Positions 41,077 through 49,675 of a stretch of 64,000 nt of DNA are shown here, piece after piece. The position numbers and the translations under genes are program-made. Source of the stretch: Perlucidibaca wandonensis (GTDB taxonomy: Bacteria; Pseudomonadota; Gammaproteobacteria; Pseudomonadales; Moraxellaceae); the NCBI RefSeq assembly GCF_042677145.1, contig NZ_JBHTIT010000001.1, positions 620,001-684,000 of the forward strand, written 5' to 3'. Under the pieces are notes generated by a model. That model worked only from the letters and a program-made list of their open reading frames with translations, was not told where the DNA came from and made no database searches. The first letter of the stretch is position 1; each line of letters opens with the position of its first letter.

Positions 41077-42686
41077 GCCAGCCGAAATGGGATGCCATCT
41101 GGCGCGAGAAGGCACTGCCGCAGTTGGCGGTGCAGGAGTGGGATCTACTCGTGATTGGTGGTGGCATCTGTGGTGCCGGGATCCTTCGTGAAGCGGCACG
41201 GTGCGGTTGGAGCTGCCTGTTATTGGAGCAGCGTGACTTTGCCTGGGGTACCTCTAGCCGCTCATCGAAAATGGTACATGGTGGACTACGCTATATCGCC
41301 AAGGGTCAGTTCGCACTGACTCGCGACTCGGTACGCGAACGTCAGCGCTTACTAGATGAAGCCCCTGGACTAATCGAGCCTTTGAGCTATCTGTTTCCTC
41401 ATTATCAGGGGCAGTTTCCTGGGCCAAAAGTATTCGGCGGCTTGCTCGCTGTGTATGACGCTCTAGCCGGGAAGCGCAACCATCTGTATTACCCATTACA
41501 GCAGTTACGCTTTTTGCTGCCCGGCATTCGCGAACAAGGATTAGTTGGCGCCACTCGTTTTTATGATGCGGTGACAGACGATGCGCGACTGGTCATGCGT
41601 GTGCTTGGTGAAGCTCGTGCCGACGGTGCCGAAGCACTTAACGGGCTAAAAGTGATCGAACTGCTACGTGAAAATGATCAAGTCTGTGGCGTGCTGGCTG
41701 AAGACAGTGAGTCTGGGAAGCGCTTTATCTTTCGCAGCCGGGCTGTGGCTCAAGCTACTGGGGCCTGGGCCGATGCCTTGCGCCAAAAAACTGGGCGTGA
41801 GCACATCCGCCCCTTGCGTGGTAGCCATTTACTGCTGCCGCACTGGCGGCTGCCAATGGCTCACGCCGTCAGCTTTATGCACGAGTCTGATCGACGGCCA
41901 GTGTTCGTATTTCCTTGGGAGGGTGCCACCGTGATTGGCACCACCGATCTAGATCATCACGAATCTTTGAATCAGGATGCACGCATCAGCACCGAAGAAG
42001 TCGAATATCTGCTAGCGGCCTGCGCTCAGAAGTTTCCTGATGCGCAGATCAAGCGCGACGATGTGCTGTCGAGCTGGGCAGGTGTACGCCCAGTAGTTAG
42101 CGACAGCGATGATCGCGCCGCGCCATCGGACGAAAAGCGTGAGCATATGCTCTGGGTTGAGCCGGGTTGCGTCACCCTAGCAGGTGGCAAGCTGACGACT
42201 TTCCGCCTACTGGCACAAGAAGTACTAGAAGCCTGTGCCAGATTTGTCGGTAAGCCGGTGAGCAATTCTGGTCAAGCAGTATTTCGCCCGCTTACTGACT
42301 ATCCTTTGCCAGGACTTACCGTTGGTCAAAAGCGGCGCTTGTCCGGTCGCCATGGGCAAGCCTTACCGCAACTAGCAGCCTTGCTGGATGAGCTTGGCGG
42401 ACAGCCGATTGCTAGCTTGGATACATTGTGGATCGAACTGGCTCAAGCTTGTGATAACGAACTGGTATTGCATCTGGATGATTTGTTGCTGCGCCGCACG
42501 CGAATTGGTCTGTTACTAGCCAATGGCGCAGAGGATGAGATGCCAAAGATTCGAGCCCTATGTCAGCAACGACTTAGCTGGAGTGATGATCGCTGGCATA
42601 AGGAAGTAAGCGCTTATCGGCAACTCTGGAAGAGCTGTTATAGCTTGCCGACGCAGGCTGAGCAGTCAATGGAGCACCTGAATTGA
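41073..42686 (+). CDS. Glycerol-3-phosphate dehydrogenase-like FAD enzyme (GlpD/GlpA family)
   Basis: A 537-residue enzyme: FAD-binding LLVIGGGICGAGILREAARC near residue 25, then WGTSSRSSKMVHGGLRYIA as in GlpD, LRGSHLLLPHW, VFVFPWEGATVIGTTDLDH, and the C-terminal cap with KLTTFRLLAQEVLEA. It should oxidise sn-glycerol 3-phosphate or a related polyol phosphate to DHAP and pass electrons to quinone. Its start overlaps the AGPS-like gene (ATGA) and its stop overlaps the kinase start (TTGA), so the trio is one translationally coupled operon. Confidence 0.85.
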   Translation: MSQPKWDAIWREKALPQLAVQEWDLLVIGGGICGAGILREAARCGWSCLLLEQRDFAWGTSSRSSKMVHGGLRYIAKGQFALTRDSVRERQRLLDEAPGLIEPLSYLFPHYQGQFPGPKVFGGLLAVYDALAGKRNHLYYPLQQLRFLLPGIREQGLVGATRFYDAVTDDARLVMRVLGEARADGAEALNGLKVIELLRENDQVCGVLAEDSESGKRFIFRSRAVAQATGAWADALRQKTGREHIRPLRGSHLLLPHWRLPMAHAVSFMHESDRRPVFVFPWEGATVIGTTDLDHHESLNQDARISTEEVEYLLAACAQKFPDAQIKRDDVLSSWAGVRPVVSDSDDRAAPSDEKREHMLWVEPGCVTLAGGKLTTFRLLAQEVLEACARFVGKPVSNSGQAVFRPLTDYPLPGLTVGQKRRLSGRHGQALPQLAALLDELGGQPIASLDTLWIELAQACDNELVLHLDDLLLRRTRIGLLLANGAEDEMPKIRALCQQRLSWSDDRWHKEVSAYRQLWKSCYSLPTQAEQSMEHLN

Positions 42687-44242
42687 GCGATAAACCCTAC
42701 CTACTTGCCATCGACAACGGCACCCAGAGCGTACGCGCACTGCTATTTGATCTTGAGGGCAATCTGGTCGCCAAAGGCAAAGTCGAGTTAGATCCATATT
42801 TCTCAACACATCCGGGTTGGGCCGAGCAAGATCCTGAATACTATTGGCACAGCCTTGGTGAGGCCTGTCAAAAGCTCTGGGATTCGACAGCGATCGATCG
42901 TAACCAGATTCGTGGCGTGTCATTAACTACCCAACGTGGCAGCCTGATTAATGTCGACGCTACCGGCAAGCCACTGCGTCCGGCGATGCTCTGGCTCGAT
43001 CAGCGCCGCGCTGAAGTTCACGGCAAAATCAAAGGACCTTGGGGATGGCTATTCAAGCTGCTGCGTATTAGTACAATTATCGACCACTTTCGTGCCCAGG
43101 CAGAAGCGAATTGGATTGCGCAAAATCAGCCGGAGGTCTGGGCTGCGACGCACAAGTTCTTGCTGCTATCTGGCTTTCTAACCCACCGCCTGACCGGGCG
43201 CTTCGCCGACTCAGTGGGTAGTTGTGTGGGCTATCTGCCTTTCGATTATAAACGTCTGCATTGGGCCAAACCTAGCGACTGGAAATGGCAGGCGATGCCG
43301 ATCAAAGCATCTATGCTGCCCGAACTGGTCAAGCCGGGCCAGCAGATCGGGGAGATAAGCGCTGAGGCCAGTCGACATACTGGTATTCCGCAAGGCCTAC
43401 CACTTATTGCTGCCGCTTCGGATAAGGCTTGTGAAGTGATCGGCTCAGGTGCCATCGAGCCAAACATTGCCTGTTTGTCTTATGGCACCACGGCCACCAT
43501 TAACACTACTCGCAGACGCTATCTAGAAACTATCCCCATGATCCCTCCGTACCCAGCGGCGATTCCTGATCACTACAACACTGAGGTAATGATCTTCCGC
43601 GGCTTCTGGATGGTTAGCTGGTTCAAAGAGCAGTTTGGTTATGCCGAGCGTCAACGTGGGCAGGAGCTGGGCGTGGCCGCAGAAAGTCTGTTCGATGAAC
43701 TGGTCGATAGTGTGCCCGCTGGCTCCATGGGGCTGATGCTGCAACCTTACTGGTCGCCGGGCATTCGTGAGCCAGGGCTAGAAGCCAAGGGCGCGATCAT
43801 CGGCTTTGGTGATGTGCATACTCGTGCTCATTTGTATCGGGCGATTCTTGAAGGCTTGGCTTATGCCCTGCGTGAGGGCAAGGAGAAGATTGAGAAGCGC
43901 TCTAGGACACCAATCATTCGCCTGCGTGTTTCCGGTGGCGGCTCGCAGAGTGACGCTGCTATGCAGCTAACTGCGGATATCTTCGGTCTACCTGCAGAGC
44001 GGCCGCATGTCTACGAAACCTCCGGGCTAGGCGCAGCGATCGATTGCGCGGTTGGATTGGGTTTACATGCTGACTTCAAAACGGCAATTGCCGCGATGAC
44101 CCGTGTCGGTCGAGTGTTCGAACCAAATCCCGATTCTCAGGCGGTGTATCAACAACTCTATCTAGAGGTCTACCAGCCTATGTATGCTCGTCTGCAGCCG
44201 CTGTATCAGAGTATTCGTAGAATAACCGGCTATCCAGAATGA
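42683..44242 (+). CDS. FGGY-family carbohydrate kinase (glycerol-kinase-like)
   Basis: A 519-residue kinase: N-terminal phosphate loop AIDNGTQSVRALLFDLEG, WAEQDPEYYW, PAMLWLDQRRAE with the substrate-binding segment, and the C-terminal RLRVSGGGSQSDAAMQLTAD motif. The start TTG 42683 overlaps the preceding TGA, with GGAG about 10 bases before it. The substrate is probably glycerol or a related polyol, given its partners. It is longer than GlpK and lacks the typical GlpK signature order, so a different substrate is possible. Its stop lies 39 bp before IS copy R. Confidence 0.8.
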   Translation: MSDKPYLLAIDNGTQSVRALLFDLEGNLVAKGKVELDPYFSTHPGWAEQDPEYYWHSLGEACQKLWDSTAIDRNQIRGVSLTTQRGSLINVDATGKPLRPAMLWLDQRRAEVHGKIKGPWGWLFKLLRISTIIDHFRAQAEANWIAQNQPEVWAATHKFLLLSGFLTHRLTGRFADSVGSCVGYLPFDYKRLHWAKPSDWKWQAMPIKASMLPELVKPGQQIGEISAEASRHTGIPQGLPLIAAASDKACEVIGSGAIEPNIACLSYGTTATINTTRRRYLETIPMIPPYPAAIPDHYNTEVMIFRGFWMVSWFKEQFGYAERQRGQELGVAAESLFDELVDSVPAGSMGLMLQPYWSPGIREPGLEAKGAIIGFGDVHTRAHLYRAILEGLAYALREGKEKIEKRSRTPIIRLRVSGGGSQSDAAMQLTADIFGLPAERPHVYETSGLGAAIDCAVGLGLHADFKTAIAAMTRVGRVFEPNPDSQAVYQQLYLEVYQPMYARLQPLYQSIRRITGYPE

Positions 44243-44281
44243 CGCCTCTGCGCTAGCCGCCACTATCGATACGGTACTGAT

Positions 44282-44749
44282 GGTACTGACAAGTTAACTT
44301 GCTGGTTGAGATAATTTGTCGATGAACCCATACAAACGGCATCGCTTTCACCCCCAGCATCATTAGCTACGCAGTCTGGGTCTACTGCCGCTTCAACTTG
44401 AGCTTTCGTGATATCGAGGACTTGCTGGCAGAGAAGGGCATCTCTGTCAGTTATGGGGCGATCCGATTGTGGTGTGTCAAATTCGGACCTAGCTATGCTC
44501 GTAAGCTTAAGCAAAGACATCGCGGTTCAGGGAGCGGGGAATGCGACGGTTCAAGTCTCCGTACCAGGCGCAACTATTTCTAACAAACCATGCTGCAGTA
44601 TCTAATCTATTCAATCTTGGCAGACACCTAACCACAGCAAGTCATTATCGACGCAATAGGACAGCTGCGTTCGCAGTGTCGAGAGCAGTGGTTGCTTAAA
44701 AGCGCAAAGGTCAACTATTGCTGAGCTAAGAAGTTAATTTGTCAGTACC
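44282..44749 (+). mobile_element. Internally deleted IS6-like element with both ends (copy R)
   Basis: The left end GGTACTGACAAGTTAACTTG (44282) and right end GTTAATTTGTCAGTACC (44733-44749) bound a 468-bp element. The transposase runs to YARKLKQRH and then jumps (at AAGACATCGCGGTTCAGGGA) to its last third, FKSPYQAQLFLTNHAAVSNL, GRHLTTASHYR. The flanking 8-bp stretches (CGGTACTGAT side and ATTTTTAG side) do not match, so no target duplication remains. It is the last clear copy before the tRNA. Confidence 0.85.
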
Positions 44750-44773
44750 ATTTTTAGTGTGCTAACAAGATTG

Positions 44774-44803
44774 GGCACAAAAGAGGCACAAAAAGGGCAC
44801 AAA
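44774..44803. repeat. Three GGCACAAA repeats phased at 11 bp beside tRNA-Lys
   Basis: GGCACAAA occurs at 44774-44781, 44785-44792 and 44796-44803. Starts are exactly 11 bp apart, so all face the same side of the helix. They lie 60-90 bp past the 3' end of the tRNA-Lys gene, where integrase arm-type sites of tRNA-targeting elements usually lie. No integrase gene is present in the window. Confidence 0.55.
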
Positions 44804-44811
44804 TCGCAGGC

Positions 44812-44843
44812 AAAAAAAGACGCTCATCAGAGCGTCTTTTTTT
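44812..44843. terminator. Bidirectional terminator after tRNA-Lys
   Basis: AAAAAAAGACGCTC, loop ATCA, then GAGCGTCTTTTTTT: a perfect 8-bp stem (AGACGCTC/GAGCGTCT) with A-run and T-run on either side, 23 bp downstream of the tRNA 3' end. Confidence 0.85.
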
Positions 44844-44865
44844 CGTTGATAAATCAACAGTGTAG

Positions 44866-44941
44866 TGGTGGGCCGTCCGCGACTCGAACGCGGGACCAAT
44901 TGGTTAAAAGCCAACTGCTCTACCAACTGAGCTAACGGCCC
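44866..44941 (-). tRNA. tRNA-Lys (anticodon TTT)
   Basis: 76 nt in the minus strand: GGGCCGTTAGCTCAGTTGG at the 5' end, anticodon stem TTGGC-TTTTAA-CC (anticodon TTT), T-arm GCGTTCGAGTCGC, acceptor ACGGCCC pairing with GGGCCGT, and encoded CCA at 44866-44868. All cloverleaf arms close. Confidence 0.97.
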
Positions 44942-45027
44942 ACATGCTTGCAAGGCTTGGCCTGTGCTAGCGGGGCGTAGTTTAGGGGCACACTGGCAGT
45001 AGGGCAATACCGTTTAGGTTCAACTGA

Positions 45028-46542
45028 TCAAGATTTTACCAATTTATGTGATTTTTCTTGGCTAATGATGGCGCGAACCTCTGCATCGTGCCAATTATGG
45101 GCTTTTCGTTTGCGTAAATGAGCAATACAGCGCTCGAGTGTGATGCTGATATCGGACTGTGTGCGGATCTGATCGATCTTCGGCCAAGTCGCGCGCTCGC
45201 CTTGCTGGCGGAACCAAACCACGGATTCTTTTGTGGGATTTTGCAGCATGTGCTTGTAGTGCTGGCGCGTGTAGCCATTTGGCGCGATGGTGGCGTCGCC
45301 GTGGTAGCTCTGCGAGATCATGGTGTAGGCGTGGCTGAGCATTTGCCGTAGAGCTTCATTGCGCGAGTTATCGTGGATGGTCTGCAAAGTGCCCATGCCG
45401 AGCATGCGCGCTTGGGTTTTTAAAATGCGGCGTGGCAGTGAGCGAATTTTCGCCTTACCTGAGTGGCGCTGCTCGGAAGCCAGTAACGGCACGATGTGCG
45501 GGTTAACTTGGCTGGCGATGAAATAGTTGACGTTATACAGGCGCATCAGGCGGCGGCGCGGCATATCACTGCGCATTGAGCCATCGACCCAACGTTCTAG
45601 CGGCATATAAGGCGAGTGTGTGCCTTCAGCGGTTTTCGTAGTCAGTGTCACTGGCGGGAACATAATTGGCACGGCGCAGGATGCGAGCACGGCGCTCCAA
45701 ACCAATAAGTATGGCGAGGTTAGCTCGTTCATCAGGCGTGACTTTTGGTTGCTACCCACTGGCGAGATGCTGACGTTGATGTGACGGCCAGTTTTCTCGA
45801 AGGCTTCTTGGAAGCTCAGCTCGCCGACATTTTGGCGAATAAAGGTCTCTAGCTGTTTCTGATTGGCAAAACCTTTACCGCGCAGGCCATCGCTAATTTT
45901 ATTCCAGCTCCAGGCGTGCTTATAAAGCGCATCGCCATCGTAATAGGATTCCATTTCTTCGCGGGTATGGGTGCCGATCATGGAGGCGACGAGTGAGCCG
46001 GCACTAGAGCCGGAGATGACATTGGGCAATAGGCCTTGTTCATCGAGCGCTTTGCAAACACCAATATGGAACATGCCGAGTGTGGCGCCACCAGAGAGTT
46101 GTAGGGCAGGGCGGCCGAAGCTGCTTAAGATGTCTTCAAACAGTGTGAGCTTCTCGTCATTGCTGAGGTGCTCGATCTCGGAGTCGCAGAGATACTCCAT
46201 GCTGGCGCAAACTTGAGTGACGAAATCTTCAATCAGGCGTTTGGTGCCGACATGCGTGCGCGTAAACAATAAGGGGTTACTCATATTGCCGAGGTCGTGG
46301 TGCAGACCTTCGCGTAAGGCACGAATCAGCAGCTTGTGATTATGCGTCGCTTGGCATTGGCGCAGAGTGAGCATGCGCTCGCGCAATAGTTCGTGGTGGT
46401 ACTGACTCGATGCAGTCTCAATTTTCCATAAATCTAGGCCAGTTAGTGCATCTAGTTCGAGTGAGATTTTGCGCCATTCGCCGTAGCTACTAGCTTGTTC
46501 GCGGGCAGCTTTTAAGCGACCGATTTTCGGATTGATGGCCAT
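45028..46542 (-). CDS. DUF3336-patatin phospholipase/lipase
   Basis: A 504-residue lipase. The N-terminal DUF3336 helical domain (residues about 1-130) precedes a patatin domain with oxyanion loop LSGGATLGMFHIG, nucleophile elbow GSSAGSL and the catalytic Asp in RWVDGSM (Ser-Asp dyad). This fusion resembles yeast TGL-type and bacterial patatin lipases acting on neutral lipid or phospholipid. I take ATG 46542 as start rather than an upstream in-frame TTG (46563). It lies 86 bp upstream of tRNA-Lys on the same strand. Confidence 0.87.
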   Translation of the reverse strand: MAINPKIGRLKAAREQASSYGEWRKISLELDALTGLDLWKIETASSQYHHELLRERMLTLRQCQATHNHKLLIRALREGLHHDLGNMSNPLLFTRTHVGTKRLIEDFVTQVCASMEYLCDSEIEHLSNDEKLTLFEDILSSFGRPALQLSGGATLGMFHIGVCKALDEQGLLPNVISGSSAGSLVASMIGTHTREEMESYYDGDALYKHAWSWNKISDGLRGKGFANQKQLETFIRQNVGELSFQEAFEKTGRHINVSISPVGSNQKSRLMNELTSPYLLVWSAVLASCAVPIMFPPVTLTTKTAEGTHSPYMPLERWVDGSMRSDMPRRRLMRLYNVNYFIASQVNPHIVPLLASEQRHSGKAKIRSLPRRILKTQARMLGMGTLQTIHDNSRNEALRQMLSHAYTMISQSYHGDATIAPNGYTRQHYKHMLQNPTKESVVWFRQQGERATWPKIDQIRTQSDISITLERCIAHLRKRKAHNWHDAEVRAIISQEKSHKLVKS

Positions 46543-46692
46543 AATCGAGTACAGTACCGACAATTGTAAAACGTCGATGCTACCATGCGGTCAGGCCTCG
46601 TTCATCCGTTTAGAGTATGGAAAGCGGCGTGTCACTGTATGTTTTTTGTCTAGTTATTTATTACGACTTTGTAGTGTGTTTCTTTGGAGGCT

Positions 46693-49617
46693 ATGTTGAA
46701 TTCTTCTTTATCCCCTGAGTTAGTCAACCATTCTGCTTTTGAGTGCTTGCGCGTGGTGGAGTTGCCGCATTTACAGGCCACGTTTGCGGAGTACCGCCAT
46801 CGCGTTACCGGCGCGCGCCATTTGCATTTAGCCGCAGATAATCCCGAGAACGTATTTTTGGTGGCGTTTAAAACCATGCCCGAAGATTCGCGCGGCGTGG
46901 CGCATATTCTTGAGCACACGGCCTTGTGCGGCTCGGAAAAATACCCCGTGCGCGACCCATTCTTTTTGATGATTCGGCGCTCACTCAACACTTTTATGAA
47001 TGCCTTCACCGCCAGTGATTGGACAGCGTATCCATTCGCCAGCACCAATACTCAAGATTTCGATAACTTGCTCAGCGTGTATTTAGACGCAGCGTTTTTC
47101 CCGCACTTGCACGAATTAGATTTCGCTCAAGAGGGTATACGCCGCGAATTTGCTAGCGACGCCGCTGATGCGCCACTGGTCTATAAAGGTGTGGTGTTTA
47201 ACGAAATGAAAGGCGCAATGAGCTCGGCGCATAGCGTGCTCTACGAAACGCTCAATCATTATCTATTCCCCAACACGACTTATCACAATAATTCCGGTGG
47301 CGACCCAGCGCATATTCCTGATTTAACTCACGATGATCTGCTGGCGTTTCACCGCCGCCATTATCATCCCTCCAATGCCGTGTTCATGACCTTTGGCGAT
47401 GAGTCGGTGCTGAGCCTGCAAACGCGCTTTCAGGACCAAGCATTGGCGCGCTTTAATGATGTTGCCACGCCAGTTTTGGGCCGCGATGAGAAGCGCTATG
47501 TCGCGCCATTAAGCGTTGAAGCTGCGTATGCACCTGAGAGCGATGAAGGCCCGCAAACGCATCATGTCATGGGTTGGTTGCTTGGTTCGGCGAGTGATAC
47601 CAATGCGCGCTTTGAGGCACATTTATTAAGCGGCGTGTTGTTGGAAAACTCGGCCTCGCCATTGCGCGCGGCATTAGAAACTAGCGAGTTAGGCGAAGCG
47701 CCATCAGGCCTATGTGGCGTTGATGACAATAGCCGTGAGATGACGTTTTTGTGCGGGATGGAGGGCTCCGAGTCAGAGCGCGCTGGCGCAGTTGAGGCTT
47801 TGATTCTTTCAACGCTTGAGCAGGTTGCGCGCGATGGCATCCCGCTGGCCGATGTTGAGGCTGTGCTGCATCAGTTCGAGCTCAGCCAGCGTGAAATTGG
47901 CGGCGATAGCTATCCCTACGGCCTGCAACTATTGCTCAATGGCCTAAGTCCGGCGCTGCAAGATGCCGACCCGATCGCTGTCTGGGATGTTGAGCCAGCC
48001 TTGGCGCGCTTGCGTGAGGCCATTAAAGACCCACGTTTTGTGCCTGATCTGGTGCAGCGCGTATTGCTTGATAACCCGCATCGCGTGCGTCTCACCTTGC
48101 GCCCCGATGCCGAGCTGTCAACTCGCCGCGATGCGCTTGAAGCTAGCCAATTAGCCGCTGAGCGCGCCCGCTTGAGTGAGGCCGATTGTGCCGATATTCG
48201 TGCACAAACCGAGGCCTTGAAGCAGCGCCAAGAAGAAACGCCAAATACCGACATCTTGCCGAAAGTCACACTGGCCGATGTGCCGGCGAAGGCGAAAGCG
48301 CTGACTGGCGAGCGAGTGCCGGTTAAGCACGCCGAGCTGCCATTAACGACTTACGCTCAGGGCACTAATGGTCTGTTTTACGAGCAAGTGATCATCGAGC
48401 TGCCGCATTTCAGCGCGCGCCAAACGCAATTATTGCCGCTTTATACCTCGGTATTTGCCGAGCTCGGTGCTGGCACGCAGGACTATAAGCAGCTGCAGCA
48501 ACGCCAAAGTGCCGTGACTGGCGGCTTGCGCATGAGCTTGTCGGCGCGCACCACGCGCACTCAGGCCAATGTGGCGCAGGCGCATTTGATCGTTAGCGGT
48601 AAGGCTCTGAGCTATAACCAAGGCGCATTTCAGCAGTTGCTAGACGAGACTTTATTTAACCAACGCTTCGATGAAGTCGCGCGTATTGGCGAGCTCTTGG
48701 CTCAACTCAAAGGTCGCTGGGAAGGTAGCGTTACTGGTCAAGGCCACGCTTTGGCAATGGGCGCGGCATCTCGTGGCATGAGCGCTTTGGCGGCGTTTCA
48801 GCAAAGCCATAGCGGCCTGTTTGGCATTCGTTTCTTGCGCGAATTACATAGCGCAAATGATTTAACGGCGCTGGCTGCTGAGCTCTCAGCCATGCACAGC
48901 TTGGTGCTGGCGATGCCGCGCCAACTCTTGATGATTGCCGAGCCTGAAACGCTGGCTCAGGCCAGTGCGCAGGCGCAAAGCATCTGGACAAGCCGCACAG
49001 CTGCCGGTGGCGAGACCATGCCGTGGGTAGTGCCAACGGAGCGCGTCAATGAGGCGTGGCTCACGCAGACTCAGGTGCATTTCTGCGCCAGGGCTTATCC
49101 GGCAGTGCCGACTGGTCACGCCGATGCTCCGGCCCTGATGGCATTGGGCGGCATTCTGCGAAATGGCTTTTTGCATCGCGCCATCCGTGAGCAGGGCGGT
49201 GCTTATGGTGGTGGTGCGAGCTTCGATGGCAATAGCTGTGCCTTCCGCTTCTTCTCCTATCGCGACCCACGCTTAACCGAAACCTTGGCCGACTTCGACG
49301 CCAGCTTAGATTGGCTGCATAGCCAGCCACTGCCGGCATCGGCCTTGGAAGAAGTCTTGCTTGGCGTGTTTGCTGATCTCGATAAGCCGATGTCGCCTGC
49401 TGGCGAGGCGCGTCAAGATTTCCATCAGCAACTTTATGGCCGCACGCTAGCCGATCGCCAATCGCTGCGCGAGAAACTGTTGGCACTAACTAGCGATGAC
49501 ATTGTGCGCGTGGCCAGCGACTATTTGCGGCCTGAACTGGCACAAACAGCGGTTATTGCGCCGGTTGCTGCTGCTGAACAAGTTGCCGCGCTGGGCTTGA
49601 ACGTACAAAAACTCTAA
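46693..49617 (+). CDS. M16C metalloprotease, PreP (presequence protease)-like
   Basis: A 974-residue zinc protease with the inverted motif HILEH at residues 71-75 and a downstream Glu in VVFNEMKGAM. Four M16 domains and the M16C-associated region (KQRQEETPNTD) are present. Relatives (PreP, yeast Cym1/Mop112, bacterial insulinase-like) degrade short unstructured peptides; it has no export signal, so it is cytosolic. The start is ATG 46693 or the TTG three bases later: GGAGG lies only 2 bases before the ATG, a tight spacing. Confidence 0.9.
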   Translation: MLNSSLSPELVNHSAFECLRVVELPHLQATFAEYRHRVTGARHLHLAADNPENVFLVAFKTMPEDSRGVAHILEHTALCGSEKYPVRDPFFLMIRRSLNTFMNAFTASDWTAYPFASTNTQDFDNLLSVYLDAAFFPHLHELDFAQEGIRREFASDAADAPLVYKGVVFNEMKGAMSSAHSVLYETLNHYLFPNTTYHNNSGGDPAHIPDLTHDDLLAFHRRHYHPSNAVFMTFGDESVLSLQTRFQDQALARFNDVATPVLGRDEKRYVAPLSVEAAYAPESDEGPQTHHVMGWLLGSASDTNARFEAHLLSGVLLENSASPLRAALETSELGEAPSGLCGVDDNSREMTFLCGMEGSESERAGAVEALILSTLEQVARDGIPLADVEAVLHQFELSQREIGGDSYPYGLQLLLNGLSPALQDADPIAVWDVEPALARLREAIKDPRFVPDLVQRVLLDNPHRVRLTLRPDAELSTRRDALEASQLAAERARLSEADCADIRAQTEALKQRQEETPNTDILPKVTLADVPAKAKALTGERVPVKHAELPLTTYAQGTNGLFYEQVIIELPHFSARQTQLLPLYTSVFAELGAGTQDYKQLQQRQSAVTGGLRMSLSARTTRTQANVAQAHLIVSGKALSYNQGAFQQLLDETLFNQRFDEVARIGELLAQLKGRWEGSVTGQGHALAMGAASRGMSALAAFQQSHSGLFGIRFLRELHSANDLTALAAELSAMHSLVLAMPRQLLMIAEPETLAQASAQAQSIWTSRTAAGGETMPWVVPTERVNEAWLTQTQVHFCARAYPAVPTGHADAPALMALGGILRNGFLHRAIREQGGAYGGGASFDGNSCAFRFFSYRDPRLTETLADFDASLDWLHSQPLPASALEEVLLGVFADLDKPMSPAGEARQDFHQQLYGRTLADRQSLREKLLALTSDDIVRVASDYLRPELAQTAVIAPVAAAEQVAALGLNVQKL

Positions 49618-49675
49618 CTTTGATGATGCCCATGTCGCTCAAAGCAGCGGCAGGGCAGCGCGCAGGAGCGCAAGC

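Noticed and set aside
44282..44749. Target-site duplication around copy R and copy K
   Set aside because: The 8 bases on the two sides do not match in either copy, so recent transposition cannot be shown.
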